23,689 nt of DNA from Cladosporium sp. IMV 00045 (Eukaryota > Ascomycota > Dothideomycetes > Cladosporiales > Cladosporiaceae), in contig MSJI02000572.1 in NCBI GenBank assembly GCA_001931905.2, positions 1-23,689 of the forward strand, in the 5' to 3' direction. Positions within the stretch are counted from its first letter, which is position 1; each line of letters opens with the position of its first letter. Shown one piece after another: positions 15,803 to 23,689 of the stretch. The translations under genes and the position numbers were made by a program. The notes beneath the pieces are model-generated. The model searched no databases, had not been told where the DNA came from, and was given only the letters and a program-made list of their open reading frames with translations.

Positions 15803-17032
15803 TCAACAATCATAGCCCCAACCCTGCGCATTGGGATTGGCACCGGAAGTGACAGCATTCCAGATACTGACGCCATCTCGAATGAAGTTTACCGCAGAGT
15901 CGACATTCGAGTTCCTCCTAATAGGCGTCTTCGGTCTCGACTGCTGAATTTCTTCGGGAGGAGCCGCTTCACCACAGGTAGAATAGCCTTGAAACTTATT
16001 CACGACCAGCTCGCGAATATGGCTCCTGTTGCTTTCGAACCACTTCGCCTCACTGACAGTGGCATACTGCTTGCGTCTGGTTTCACCCTCTCCCAGCTCT
16101 CGCGAGAAATACCAATTCACGGTATACACGTTCCACCACTTGGTTGTGAAGATGAGGATCGGCCAGATGATGATCCAGAGGAAAGTGAGGTAGAAGATCC
16201 AGCGTACCCAGGTCGTGCGCCATTGGTTGATGATATGGGGCCAGTAGATGTCGACCGACTGCTCATTCACGCGGAATCTGATGTCGACATGCCCGCGGTA
16301 TTGTGTGGAGCGTATGAGGCTTTCGAGATTGCTTTTCAGCGGGCCAAAGTCCAAGCCGTGGACTTTACGCTTGATGCGGAAGACCTTGAGTTTGGACGGT
16401 GACGCGCAGTAGTCCTCACACCAGTCCTGGAGCGTGCGTTGAGGCTCGTCGGTGAGTTGGATGCCAGGTTTGTAGCCAGCGGCTTTGGTCTTTCGCCAGC
16501 CGCCACGGTAAGTCGATTCGCTATCTTTGGCGACTTGGTCTTCCCACAGACCTGCGTCAAAGGCCTTGCTGAGGTACTGATCGAGTTGCATGTGGATTCT
16601 GAAGTCAGTCACCCTCTCTTGCTCCTTTTTGTCCTTGCGGTGGACGGTTTCGTTGTGCCAGCCATGGATCTGAATGAGTGGACGTGGTGGAGCCACGCGG
16701 AGGCAGTCCATGATATATCCATAGAGGACTTCCGGATCGGTCAAGTTCTCTTCCATGCGGATGGTAGTCTCGTTTGCAGCGCCTGGGTTGTTTGCAGAAA
16801 ATCTCTGGGCATTGAAGACTTCTTGATTGCTCGGAATGACATTGTATGGCTCGACTGGCACTTGGCGAGGGGCTGTTGCGGCGTTTGCAGGCGTCACTGT
16901 TGAAGAGCTCGCCGCTGCCTCGCTGTCGTTGTAGGAAGGTAGGCCATCGTTGGGCTCAGTATATTCGTAGTCATCCGGTGTAGTATGCATGGATAATGCA
17001 TCCTGATCATTCATTGAAGAAGGTTTGCCCAT
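15803..17032 (-). CDS. Single-pass membrane protein of unknown function (409 aa)
   Basis: Single exon; ATG in good context (ATCATGG). The first 100 residues are polar and probably disordered, with LPSYND at 31-36, similar to the L/PPxY motifs bound by Nedd4/Rsp5 ubiquitin ligases. A folded part begins near 100 (YGYIMDCLRVAPPRPLIQIHGWHNE) and runs through a Trp/Tyr-rich region. One strongly hydrophobic segment lies at about 274-297 (WIFYLTFLWIIIWPILIF). A shorter C-terminal tail contains RPKTPIRRNS, a plausible phosphorylation site. I recall similar conserved fungal proteins without an established function, some labelled 'ABC transporter' in databases; no Walker motifs are visible, so that label is not supported. 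Confidence 0.85.
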   Translation of the reverse strand: MGKPSSMNDQDALSMHTTPDDYEYTEPNDGLPSYNDSEAAASSSTVTPANAATAPRQVPVEPYNVIPSNQEVFNAQRFSANNPGAANETTIRMEENLTDPEVLYGYIMDCLRVAPPRPLIQIHGWHNETVHRKDKKEQERVTDFRIHMQLDQYLSKAFDAGLWEDQVAKDSESTYRGGWRKTKAAGYKPGIQLTDEPQRTLQDWCEDYCASPSKLKVFRIKRKVHGLDFGPLKSNLESLIRSTQYRGHVDIRFRVNEQSVDIYWPHIINQWRTTWVRWIFYLTFLWIIIWPILIFTTKWWNVYTVNWYFSRELGEGETRRKQYATVSEAKWFESNRSHIRELVVNKFQGYSTCGEAAPPEEIQQSRPKTPIRRNSNVDSAVNFIRDGVSIWNAVTSGANPNAQGWGYDC

Positions 17033-17372
17033 GATGTCTGTTTCGCTGAAGGCCTTCTACCGCTCAACCCCAAGATGTTCAAGGGCGCTTGGCGTCTGCT
17101 TTGTGCAATCAAAGAAAAGGCAACGCGAGAGAGAAACAGAACGAAAAGTTCGTCAGGTGGTGTCCGAATATTTGGAGAATGAAGAAGGTATGGCACTTGG
17201 TACGGAGACGTCGATCCTATATTTAGCGAAGGATTCAGGCGACAGAGCGCTAGATTCACGCGTTCTAGAGTGTGACGGCGAAAGCCGCTTGCCACTTGCT
17301 AAAGGAGACGTCAAACTTCCTTCTACAACATTGAATATACGATCAAAATTCTGACTTAATTCGATGCAGGAT
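17033..17372. other. Intergenic, upstream of the membrane protein gene
   Basis: 340 bp, containing the 3'UTR of the mannosyltransferase gene and the promoter and 5'UTR of the membrane protein gene (both transcribed leftward). No motif stands out. Confidence 0.5.
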
Positions 17373-18485
17373 CTAACCCCAATCGCTGTGTCGCACGTAA
17401 TGCTTGCCGCCCAGGACATAGCAGCCACCTCCCACCAACCCTTTGGCCATGTAACACAAGCCTTCCGTCTCAACGCCAACCCATCCAGGCTGATCCCATG
17501 TCGTGCCGACAATATTGAAATGCGGAAATACAACGCCTTCCCTCACGAGACTTGACCGAATATACAAGATTGTTCCGCCCACACTGTCGAGTGGCACAAT
17601 ATCCGAGTCGGCTGTGCCCATGATCGCTTGGGGAACCATGACTCTCGTCTCTACTAGCCTCCGGACAGAGGCGTCTCTATCTCCGTCTTCAACCACGCCG
17701 CGCGCGGTCGCATCTCCGGTCCTCCAAGCGTTCTTGTCGTAGTTGTCCATCTGGTTCTGATGGCACCGGGCGGTGATGATGCCTGCGTCTTCGGTGGCTT
17801 CGGAATGCTCGATCATCGTCTGGACGATCCCCTCTGACAAAAACACAACATCTGCATCAAGCCAAAGAACGTGCTTCTCGTCTCCGAGAGCCCGTAGCAT
17901 GAGCTGATTACGCATCTGGGCAAGCGCTGATCGGCGTTGTAATTGCGCCTCAGGACTGTGTCGGTGCTCGTAGCTGTATCCAGGTGGTTTGACTTCTGCG
18001 TGATGATAGATGTCAACTCTGGCAAAGGGCAGGTTGTTTGTTGCAGCTTTGATCTTATGATACTCTTCCAGAGAAGCGGTCATCATTGCTAGGGAGACGT
18101 ATTTCATGTCCAGCTGCGTGGATATCAAGACGTCCATGAAATCGCTGGCCGTCCGCGGTGTTTCCCGAAAGTCGCTGCTCCAGGACGCAGCATTCTCGTT
18201 CAGCGCCAGCACTAAGATCGATGGCATGGTACTGTTAGAGCGACGGCCGTAATGCAGCGTGCCGTCTTGCAAGGTCGTTTCGAAAACTCCAACATCCGAT
18301 GTATCCGGTCTCGCCCACGCGTATCTTCTGTGAGTCCCAACTCCCAAACATGATGAAAGGGTCCGACAGGACCATGAAGATTGCCGAAGCTCAAAGACCC
18401 GTGAGAAAACCCATATGAAAACAATGCAAAGAAACAAAGTCACCCCGCGACTGTATAGTCGATTATGCCATATTGAGCTGAACAT
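17373..18485 (-). CDS. GT62 (Anp1/Mnn9/Van1) alpha-mannosyltransferase-like protein (370 aa)
   Basis: Type II Golgi membrane protein: short cytoplasmic N-terminus, signal anchor at about 12-30 (GVTLFLCIVFIWVFSRVF), then a lumenal GT-A domain. The family extends alpha-1,6-mannan or N-glycan outer chains using GDP-mannose. Conserved features: RRSALAQMRNQLMLRAL before VLWLDADVVF, whose Asp-Ala-Asp (210-212) is the expected metal/GDP-mannose DxD site; GGTILYIR; FPHFNIVGTTW; and GVETEGLCYMAKGLVGGGCYVLGG near the end. No intron. Its length is within the family range, though the C-terminus is short and lacks the usual GLPxYxxxH-like tail (here GGKHYVRHSDWG). It may be a divergent paralog rather than the main Anp1, Mnn9 or Van1. 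Confidence 0.82.
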   Translation of the reverse strand: MFSSIWHNRLYSRGVTLFLCIVFIWVFSRVFELRQSSWSCRTLSSCLGVGTHRRYAWARPDTSDVGVFETTLQDGTLHYGRRSNSTMPSILVLALNENAASWSSDFRETPRTASDFMDVLISTQLDMKYVSLAMMTASLEEYHKIKAATNNLPFARVDIYHHAEVKPPGYSYEHRHSPEAQLQRRSALAQMRNQLMLRALGDEKHVLWLDADVVFLSEGIVQTMIEHSEATEDAGIITARCHQNQMDNYDKNAWRTGDATARGVVEDGDRDASVRRLVETRVMVPQAIMGTADSDIVPLDSVGGTILYIRSSLVREGVVFPHFNIVGTTWDQPGWVGVETEGLCYMAKGLVGGGCYVLGGKHYVRHSDWG

Positions 18486-19282
18486 AAGAAATCCTTCGAT
18501 GTGGGGGACTTAATGGAAGTGGAAAATTTAGAACGAACAGAATGAAAATAACATGGTCGATGGCTTGTACGCGATGAGGAGACACATCTCTATTTTAATA
18601 GTCAAGTACATTTAGTTAGTCCAAGGGCAAAGGGGCAAATCATGCCAAGCATACCAAGTGCCTGGCCCGTGGCGCTCGGCTTCGCCTCAAGTGGGCTACC
18701 TCTCAGAACGCCTGTAAACATGTCAATTTCGTTACATTCCTTGGTCCGTTTCAGCGAGTTCGTGAATCAAAAGTCTGTGTATCCGACAAAGTCTCATGAG
18801 AATTAATCTTGGACGCCTGCGAAATTCATAGTTTCTCGACAAAAAATCACTGCTATGCGCCCATGGCCACGCTAGGGTGCCGCGCCTATCCGATGAGGTC
18901 CTTGCGGCAAATTGGGTTGTACGTTGCGAAAGGGCGAGCTCGAACATGGCTTTTGAACGCATACCAGAGACACATGCAACTCGTCAGCAGCCTTTTGATT
19001 TTGCTAACTGCCCAGCCCTGTCTTGGGCTATACATGGCCTTGGCCGGTACAGACAAGAAACCACTCGACACAATGGCGACATCGCCAATAAATGCTGTGG
19101 AGCAACCCAAGCTGGACCAGACATCTTTGGTCTTGGAGCTCCTATTCAAGTGTTGTGGAGGTATCCAATCTTTACTCGTCGACAACCGCCAAAAGTATTG
19201 GCGTCAGTCAAGTGACTGTTCGTTCGCCTCGTGGAAGGTGAGATTGCTTGACAACGAACAATCTCCTTTAAACCCGAACATC
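18486..19282. other. Intergenic, upstream of the GT62 gene
   Basis: 797 bp between two leftward genes. Several overlapping frames of 76-180 codons on both strands start with non-ATG codons and resemble no family. It should contain the GT62 promoter and the 3'UTR of the FAD monooxygenase. Confidence 0.5.
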
Positions 19283-20518
19283 CTATCCAGAAAAAGGGTG
19301 TCGCCCAAATTGACTTCGCTCTCCAAGGAGCACACCTCTTTGCTGAACTAATGTGGCGTATTGAAGAAGCTTCTCATTGTATGAGGCCCTGTCAATATCA
19401 CCTTGAAGCCAATCTGCCATACGCAGCGCATCAAACGCGGCCTGGCTAGTCGAAGCAGCTGTATGTGGGCGAAACCCTGCCAGTGCGTCGCCGACGAGAA
19501 GTACTTTACCATCGGCGAAGCTATTCTTTGGAGACACGACATCTGTGATGGCTTGTATGAAAGGCTGTTCCGTTTTGTGGACAGCCTCTGCAAACTGCGG
19601 AGGTAACATCTCAGAGGCATGTTGTTTTTGCTTTTCCCAGACACTGAGATTCATGCTGCCCACTGGAAGAGTAATGGCATGCCGTTTGCCGTGGATGTCC
19701 GTCATGAGATCGTCCAGCTCCTGGCTTCCATCGGGGTAGTTGCAGTACCATACCCAATTGAACAGGCGTTTCCCTGGCTCGAGGGTGCCTTTATCACCAG
19801 GTATCAGATAGCCGAGAGCTTGTATGCCGTCCGAATGGTAAAATGGAAATTTCTCCACGAAGACCTCCCTCGCTTGCGATGAGAGAGCTTCTTCTGGGAC
19901 AGTACCTCGCCAGGCCACGTAGCCGACATACTTTCTTTGGACTTTTGGCAATAACAGTCGGCGAATAGTTGACGAAGCACCATCTGCCGCGATGACGAGC
20001 TCCGCCTCGTCAGTCTGCTCACCAAGGTCTTGGTGCGTCCAGGTAAGTCTCATTCTGTCCCCTACTGAATCCACCGCTATGACAGCACAGCCATGCTCAT
20101 ACGCCGCCTTAGGCCTGCCGTCTGCCTCGAGCCCATCAACGTAGTTGCTTCGATAACCTTCAACACGCCACCTTAGCAGGTGGTACAGTAGATCCCAGCT
20201 GGTCATCCGTTGTTGGCGTTCTTCCACGCTGCCTGTTATGACTTCGCCAGCCTTGTTCAGGTAGTGGCGCAGCTTACTTGTGACTGCGATTTCCCGCCCA
20301 GGTTTGACGACTTTGTCGAAGAATTCCTGAGTCTCACTCCCTGCTACCACTCCAGCGCCTTGGTTGTGTAGCAATGAAGTTGGCGACCGCTCCAGTATGC
20401 GGACTTTGGGCGGTGCTGGCAGTGACAACAGTACTAGGGCATGCATCAGACCTGCGAGCGAGCCGCCGACAATGATGACTGATTTGGGCATGATGTTCTC
20501 CATCGTGAGGTTTGCCAT
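19283..20518 (-). CDS. FAD-dependent monooxygenase, 2,6-dihydroxypyridine hydroxylase type (411 aa)
   Basis: Probable class A flavoprotein hydroxylase that uses NAD(P)H and O2 to hydroxylate an aromatic or N-heterocyclic substrate; substrate unknown. The start is the first in-frame ATG, with an ideal context (CACCATGG). Dinucleotide-binding motif VIIVGGSLAGLMHAL at 14-28, followed by LERSP and QGAGVV as in the dihydroxypyridine hydroxylase group. DG motif VIAADGASSTIRR (DG at 179-180). FAD-ribityl GD motif VLLVGDALAGFRPHTAAS (GD at 343-344). The middle contains the substrate domain with FPFYHSDGIQALGYLIPG. No signal peptide or intron. Related enzymes act in nicotinate/nicotine-like degradation or secondary metabolism. 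It is divergent from the nitrogen-regulator-like gene, so shared control is possible. Confidence 0.88.
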   Translation of the reverse strand: MANLTMENIMPKSVIIVGGSLAGLMHALVLLSLPAPPKVRILERSPTSLLHNQGAGVVAGSETQEFFDKVVKPGREIAVTSKLRHYLNKAGEVITGSVEERQQRMTSWDLLYHLLRWRVEGYRSNYVDGLEADGRPKAAYEHGCAVIAVDSVGDRMRLTWTHQDLGEQTDEAELVIAADGASSTIRRLLLPKVQRKYVGYVAWRGTVPEEALSSQAREVFVEKFPFYHSDGIQALGYLIPGDKGTLEPGKRLFNWVWYCNYPDGSQELDDLMTDIHGKRHAITLPVGSMNLSVWEKQKQHASEMLPPQFAEAVHKTEQPFIQAITDVVSPKNSFADGKVLLVGDALAGFRPHTAASTSQAAFDALRMADWLQGDIDRASYNEKLLQYATLVQQRGVLLGERSQFGRHPFSG

Positions 20519-21154
20519 GGTGCCGTTTTGAGCTGAGCCGAATGTGTTTGACGAAAGCCCAGTGTACAAAATTTCAAACCGATGATGATGATTGCTTAGC
20601 TTACAAGACCGATTAAACCAAAGCAGATAGTCTTAAATGATGAGAGGCAAGATGGGTGCATGTGGTCAACATGTTCGAGGTAGCGGAGACGTCATAACTA
20701 ATCACCAATGAAGGCGTGTCTGGTTTGCGCTCTTGGAGTACATGTATGCCCAATGAGATCTTTGGAGGCAGCAAGACCACCATTACATGCCTTCGTGAAA
20801 GAGAAATCAATTCCTCAAATGGTTTGCAATGCCAGCGAAAGACATGAAAATTGTAGATGTTTATTTTGTAATGATGTTCATCACTCGGTTAGCTGTTCTA
20901 ATCCTTGCCTTCTCCAGAGCCAGCGAAGAAGCCGGTTGCCCCGACCACCGCTGATGTTTACAATTGGGCTTCACCGCAACGGGGATCTCCAACCTCGAGT
21001 CCACCAACTACCCATCGTTGGACAGGGAAGTCCTTGTGGGACATACGGATTCCCCATACTACTATTGTTAATCAACTTCTACTGAAAGGAAAAATCGAAA
21101 CTCAATATTCAGCACTGCCCGCCGTTCTGGTCCCCACATTCCACGGCCAGCCAC
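20519..21154. promoter_or_regulatory. Divergent intergenic promoter region
   Basis: 636 bp between the start codons of the FAD monooxygenase (-) and the nitrogen-regulator-like gene (+), so it must contain both promoters. One GATA-type site (AGATAG near 20627) fits the AreA/Nit2 consensus HGATAR, and a TGATGATGATGATTG run lies close to the monooxygenase start. One GATA site is expected by chance and is weak evidence. Confidence 0.5.
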
Positions 21155-23158
21155 ATGGCTCGTTTGTCTAAGACATCGCCATTCCAGATACACAACGACG
21201 ACGAAGACGACCGGACGCCTGACTCATTGGCTCGTGCGACGAATGAGAATGTAGTAGAGGAGGAGGAAGACCTCACCCGGCCTTTCCTTTGGCCGGCCAA
21301 TCGAAGAGATGATGGATTTGTGACCGAGAGTGATGACGAGAAGAAGGGCGTCCAGTATGACGGAGCGCAAGAAGGCGACGATGAAAAGAACTATACAAGA
21401 ACCTCCATATCCTCCATGCCGGAGTCCAACTATCCGACCGATCATGAGCGCACTCCCGCGTATAAGCCGTACACACCCACGTATTCGCGTCCGTCGGTTC
21501 GTCGACTCCAAATGAGCTCTCCGTTGCGCAAAGGAAAGGTTGGAACACCGCACTCAGAGCCTAGAGGAAGTCCTAGAGCGAGGAGAAAGGGTGCCGACTA
21601 TGACGACGAGCGAGAATCAAAGCCGCTTCCCCTGGTCTTGCTGCACATTACAGCTCTGCCGCTGAACGTTCCTTGGAGCCCCCAGCTGATGCGCGAGACT
21701 CTACCACAGCACATCTTTGACAACATGCAGCTGCTGAAGTCGAAGCTTTCCGACACTGTGCTGAAACGTGGCATCCTTATTCCACATCCTGGCGACGATT
21801 ATGAACTCCTCGAGGAAAAGTTGTTGGAAGCGCTCGAACTGCAGGAGCCACGCATTAGCAAATGTGGGCACTTTCGTGCGAGAGACTCTACCAGCTCGAC
21901 CATCACCACTGGAAGTGACAGTGCTGATTCTGGAATGGGCTCCAGTGTTGATGGATTGGACGAGGATCACTGCACTACGTGCCATCACCACCTCCGAGCT
22001 GCCGGAACCGGAAAGCAAAAATGGTCAATCAAGGTTTTCGCTGCCAATGGCTTGATGCGTGCTAGCGCTTGGTCAGCAGCGTGGAGTGAGATGGAAAGGG
22101 TGGACGTGGAGATCATGCCGTGGATGAAAGACGACCTCAGAATCAGGTTGGATGAGAAGGAGGCAGACAAATTTGCACTCCAACGTATTGATCATGAAGC
22201 CGACGAACGGAGAGTCAATGCACTTGTGGACGAGCGTTTGCGTGTGCTTGAGCATGATGCCGAGAGAGCGAGAGAGGCTGAGATGGCTCGCGAAATCGAG
22301 CAAATCGTTATGAACGAGCAACGCCAGCACTCAAATGCTGCGCATGACTTTGCAATGGCTTACATTGAGCCCGCGGAAGCGGCAGAGGACCCATCCCCCA
22401 TGGATTCAGCTTCGACCGAGTTGCCGGACATCTACAGGCGCAAGGATATTCCCTTGTCTATTCTTCTTCGAAACTACATTTTTCTGCTGATCAGAAAGCG
22501 ATGGAACACGTTTCTGCTCATACTGGTAGCCACTATCGGTGGGCTGTTGTCCCTTCTCGGACCAGTCGCCATCACTGGTGAGGGCGGTCTCTGGACGCTT
22601 GATAGCCCGATCACTGCTTGGACTAAATCGATCCAGGACGCCGTTGCAGTTCCTAAGCTTGGTCTGCCTGAGCCTCAAGTATCAGTTGTGAGCCAATCGA
22701 GTGTTGATGATAAGGTCAGCTCTGGAAACCAAAATGTCGTTGATGATGCCTCGACTCTTCAAGACCGGGAGACCATGATTGGGACTGATTCTGCTGTTGT
22801 GCCTGATGATGAAGAGATTAACGTCGACAACGCGAATGTGGTCGATGATGTCTTGAACTTTCAAGACTCGGAGAACGTCTTCGTGAGTGACTCGCCGGTT
22901 GTGGCTGATGATGATGTTGAAGACGAAACTCAACTTCAGCGCCACGATGAGGATGCGAAAGCCCCTCAATGCCCTGCAAGAACTGATCATCTCGCGTTCT
23001 TTGAGGATTTCGAGCCAGTCTGTACGATGGCTGCAGAGCCAGAGATGCTGGACATCGAAGGTCAGGGCAAATGTCTGCGAATTCCTGTGCTGTCAGAGAG
23101 CAAATTGCAGTGTATGGTCGACGAAGAAGTCGTAACGACGATGGGTGACATGTACTAG
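21155..23158 (+). CDS. 'Pathway-specific nitrogen regulator'-like membrane protein (667 aa)
   Basis: Single exon from the first ATG in frame. A disordered acidic/basic N-terminus (1-150) leads to the conserved block PLPLVLLHITALPLNVPWS, then LKRGILIPHPGDDYELLEE and a Cys/His set (KCGHF, then HCTTCHHHL), which could bind a metal. Next comes a segment with WSAAWSEMERVDVEIMPWM and a highly charged, probably coiled-coil helix (about 330-390). One membrane span follows at about 451-473, preceded by RKRW. The C-terminal part has two 30-residue imperfect repeats and several Cys. I recall fungal proteins with this layout being named 'pathway-specific nitrogen regulator', but no DNA-binding domain is visible and a membrane span argues against a classical transcription factor. 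The label is from memory and should be treated as provisional. Confidence 0.8.
   Translation: MARLSKTSPFQIHNDDEDDRTPDSLARATNENVVEEEEDLTRPFLWPANRRDDGFVTESDDEKKGVQYDGAQEGDDEKNYTRTSISSMPESNYPTDHERTPAYKPYTPTYSRPSVRRLQMSSPLRKGKVGTPHSEPRGSPRARRKGADYDDERESKPLPLVLLHITALPLNVPWSPQLMRETLPQHIFDNMQLLKSKLSDTVLKRGILIPHPGDDYELLEEKLLEALELQEPRISKCGHFRARDSTSSTITTGSDSADSGMGSSVDGLDEDHCTTCHHHLRAAGTGKQKWSIKVFAANGLMRASAWSAAWSEMERVDVEIMPWMKDDLRIRLDEKEADKFALQRIDHEADERRVNALVDERLRVLEHDAERAREAEMAREIEQIVMNEQRQHSNAAHDFAMAYIEPAEAAEDPSPMDSASTELPDIYRRKDIPLSILLRNYIFLLIRKRWNTFLLILVATIGGLLSLLGPVAITGEGGLWTLDSPITAWTKSIQDAVAVPKLGLPEPQVSVVSQSSVDDKVSSGNQNVVDDASTLQDRETMIGTDSAVVPDDEEINVDNANVVDDVLNFQDSENVFVSDSPVVADDDVEDETQLQRHDEDAKAPQCPARTDHLAFFEDFEPVCTMAAEPEMLDIEGQGKCLRIPVLSESKLQCMVDEEVVTTMGDMY
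22730..22921 (+). repeat. Two 30-residue imperfect repeats in the C-terminal domain
   Basis: Units 22730-22819 and 22832-22921 share the pattern NVVDDxxxxQDxExxxxxDSxVVxDDE, separated by four codons. Nucleotide identity is moderate, so the duplication is not recent. They lie after the membrane span and make this side strongly acidic. Confidence 0.8.
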
Positions 23159-23581
23159 TGGTATGCGGCCATAGCAGCATGTCGCGAACGACAGGGTCAT
23201 GAAAAGATTGCGATGATGTTTTTTTTGAGGCGTTTGAGCGAACATTGGATGTGCATGATAATGAGATACAAACCAAAGAATGCAATACATGAATTCTTCC
23301 AGTTTGAGATTCATCTCCATCAGAACTGTGTCAGATAGTCTTGTACATCTCAACAGCGGTGTTAACCTCACTTCATGCTCAGCTGGAGGAAAGCGCGCGA
23401 GCGGGAACTAGCGGAAATATCCGGATTACCCGCTTCTCGCTCGCGGTTGCCGCCCGCACACACGCCAAGGCCCTGCAAAATCCGAGAAGAGAAGCGCCCT
23501 TCGAACTTCGCAACTTCGAGGCCAAGCGGACTGCACAGCGACCCTTCGACAAACGATTACGGCACCGCCACCACCGCAAAG
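23159..23581. promoter_or_regulatory. 3'UTR of the regulator-like gene and RPS18 promoter
   Basis: The left part is AT-richer, with a T-run TTTTTTTT at 23219-23226. The right part (from about 23385) is GC-rich and carries the RPS18 promoter and 5'UTR, ending in CGCCACCACCGCAAAG before the ATG. A doubled AACTTCG (near 23502-23519) is visible but its meaning is unknown. Confidence 0.5.
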
Positions 23582-23644
23582 ATGTCGCTCGTCTCCGGTG
23601 AGAAGTCGAACTTCCAGTTCATCCTGCGTCTCCTCAACACCAAC
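23582..23644 (+). CDS. RPS18: Cytosolic ribosomal protein uS13 (RPS18), exon 1
   Basis: The 21-codon first exon encodes MSLVSGEKSNFQFILRLLNT followed by N, the near-invariant start of eukaryotic uS13 (yeast begins MSLV...FQHILRLLNTN). A GTACGT donor at 23645 opens an intron that runs past the window end. A first intron close to the ATG is typical of fungal ribosomal protein genes. The protein sits in the 40S head and contacts the A and P sites and the large subunit bridge. The rest of the gene is outside the window. Confidence 0.93.
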
Positions 23645-23689
23645 GTACGTCTGACCCTGCTGGACCGAAACCGCGCGAGAGGAGGAACG

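Noticed and set aside
15602..16402. 266-codon plus-strand ORF
   Set aside because: Antisense to the membrane protein gene, begins in the opposite 3'UTR and shows no family resemblance; the minus-strand frame has the conserved-looking protein.
18809..19351. 180-codon plus-strand ORF upstream of GT62
   Set aside because: Starts with TTG rather than ATG, overlaps the 3' end of the FAD monooxygenase on the opposite strand and competes with two other frames of similar length.

Overview
The window looks like nuclear DNA of a filamentous ascomycete (Pezizomycotina; Dothideomycetes is a guess). The evidence is short GT-AG introns of 45-68 nt, some with CTGAC-like branch points, A-rich start-codon contexts, and gene families typical of these fungi: an APC-type choline/amino-acid permease, an intracellular GH2 beta-mannosidase, a GT62 Anp1-like mannosyltransferase, a FAD monooxygenase of the dihydroxypyridine hydroxylase type, and a 'pathway-specific nitrogen regulator'-like membrane protein. 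Two ribosomal protein genes are cut by the window edges: mitochondrial uS9 on the left and cytosolic uS13/RPS18 on the right.

Layout. 3-95: end of uS9m. 96-1961: no gene seen. 1962-3634 (+): permease, 1 intron. 4214-6844 (-): beta-mannosidase B, 2 introns. 6845-8036: mostly non-coding, with a 13-bp inverted repeat around a telomere-like loop and one doubtful small ORF. 8037-13750: the unusual part, a tail-to-tail pair of paralogous secreted Gly/Ser/Asp-rich proteins (513 aa on +, 444 aa on -). 14856-15440 (+): Bet v1/START-like (SRPBCC) protein, 2 introns. 15803-17032 (-): single-pass membrane protein of unknown function. 17373-18485 (-): GT62 mannosyltransferase. 19283-20518 (-): FAD monooxygenase. 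21155-23158 (+): nitrogen-regulator-like protein, divergent from the monooxygenase across a 636-bp gap. 23582 onward: RPS18 exon 1.

The tail-to-tail pair is the main discovery target. Both proteins have a signal peptide, a LERR-TFGLL dibasic (Kex2-like) site just after it, a Gly-rich segment, a helical module with a GKLSA-GxxSL core (two copies in one, one in the other), a long acidic Ser-rich tail with DTESSP and SSPAPY motifs, and the same C-terminus SY(G/S)RRFRA. The duplication is of a whole unit. TATA box, start region, a promoter block, a 3'UTR motif and a 3'UTR hairpin are also shared. So is a coding-like relic of an unidentified upstream gene, with an aligned 45-nt intron, lying in both promoters. 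A separate ~450-bp degenerate direct repeat flanks only the second paralog.

The other genes look like ordinary unlinked fungal housekeeping, transport and metabolism genes. I see no evidence for a biosynthetic cluster, CRISPR, tRNA or an intact transposon. All comparisons were made by eye, without alignment software or database searches.
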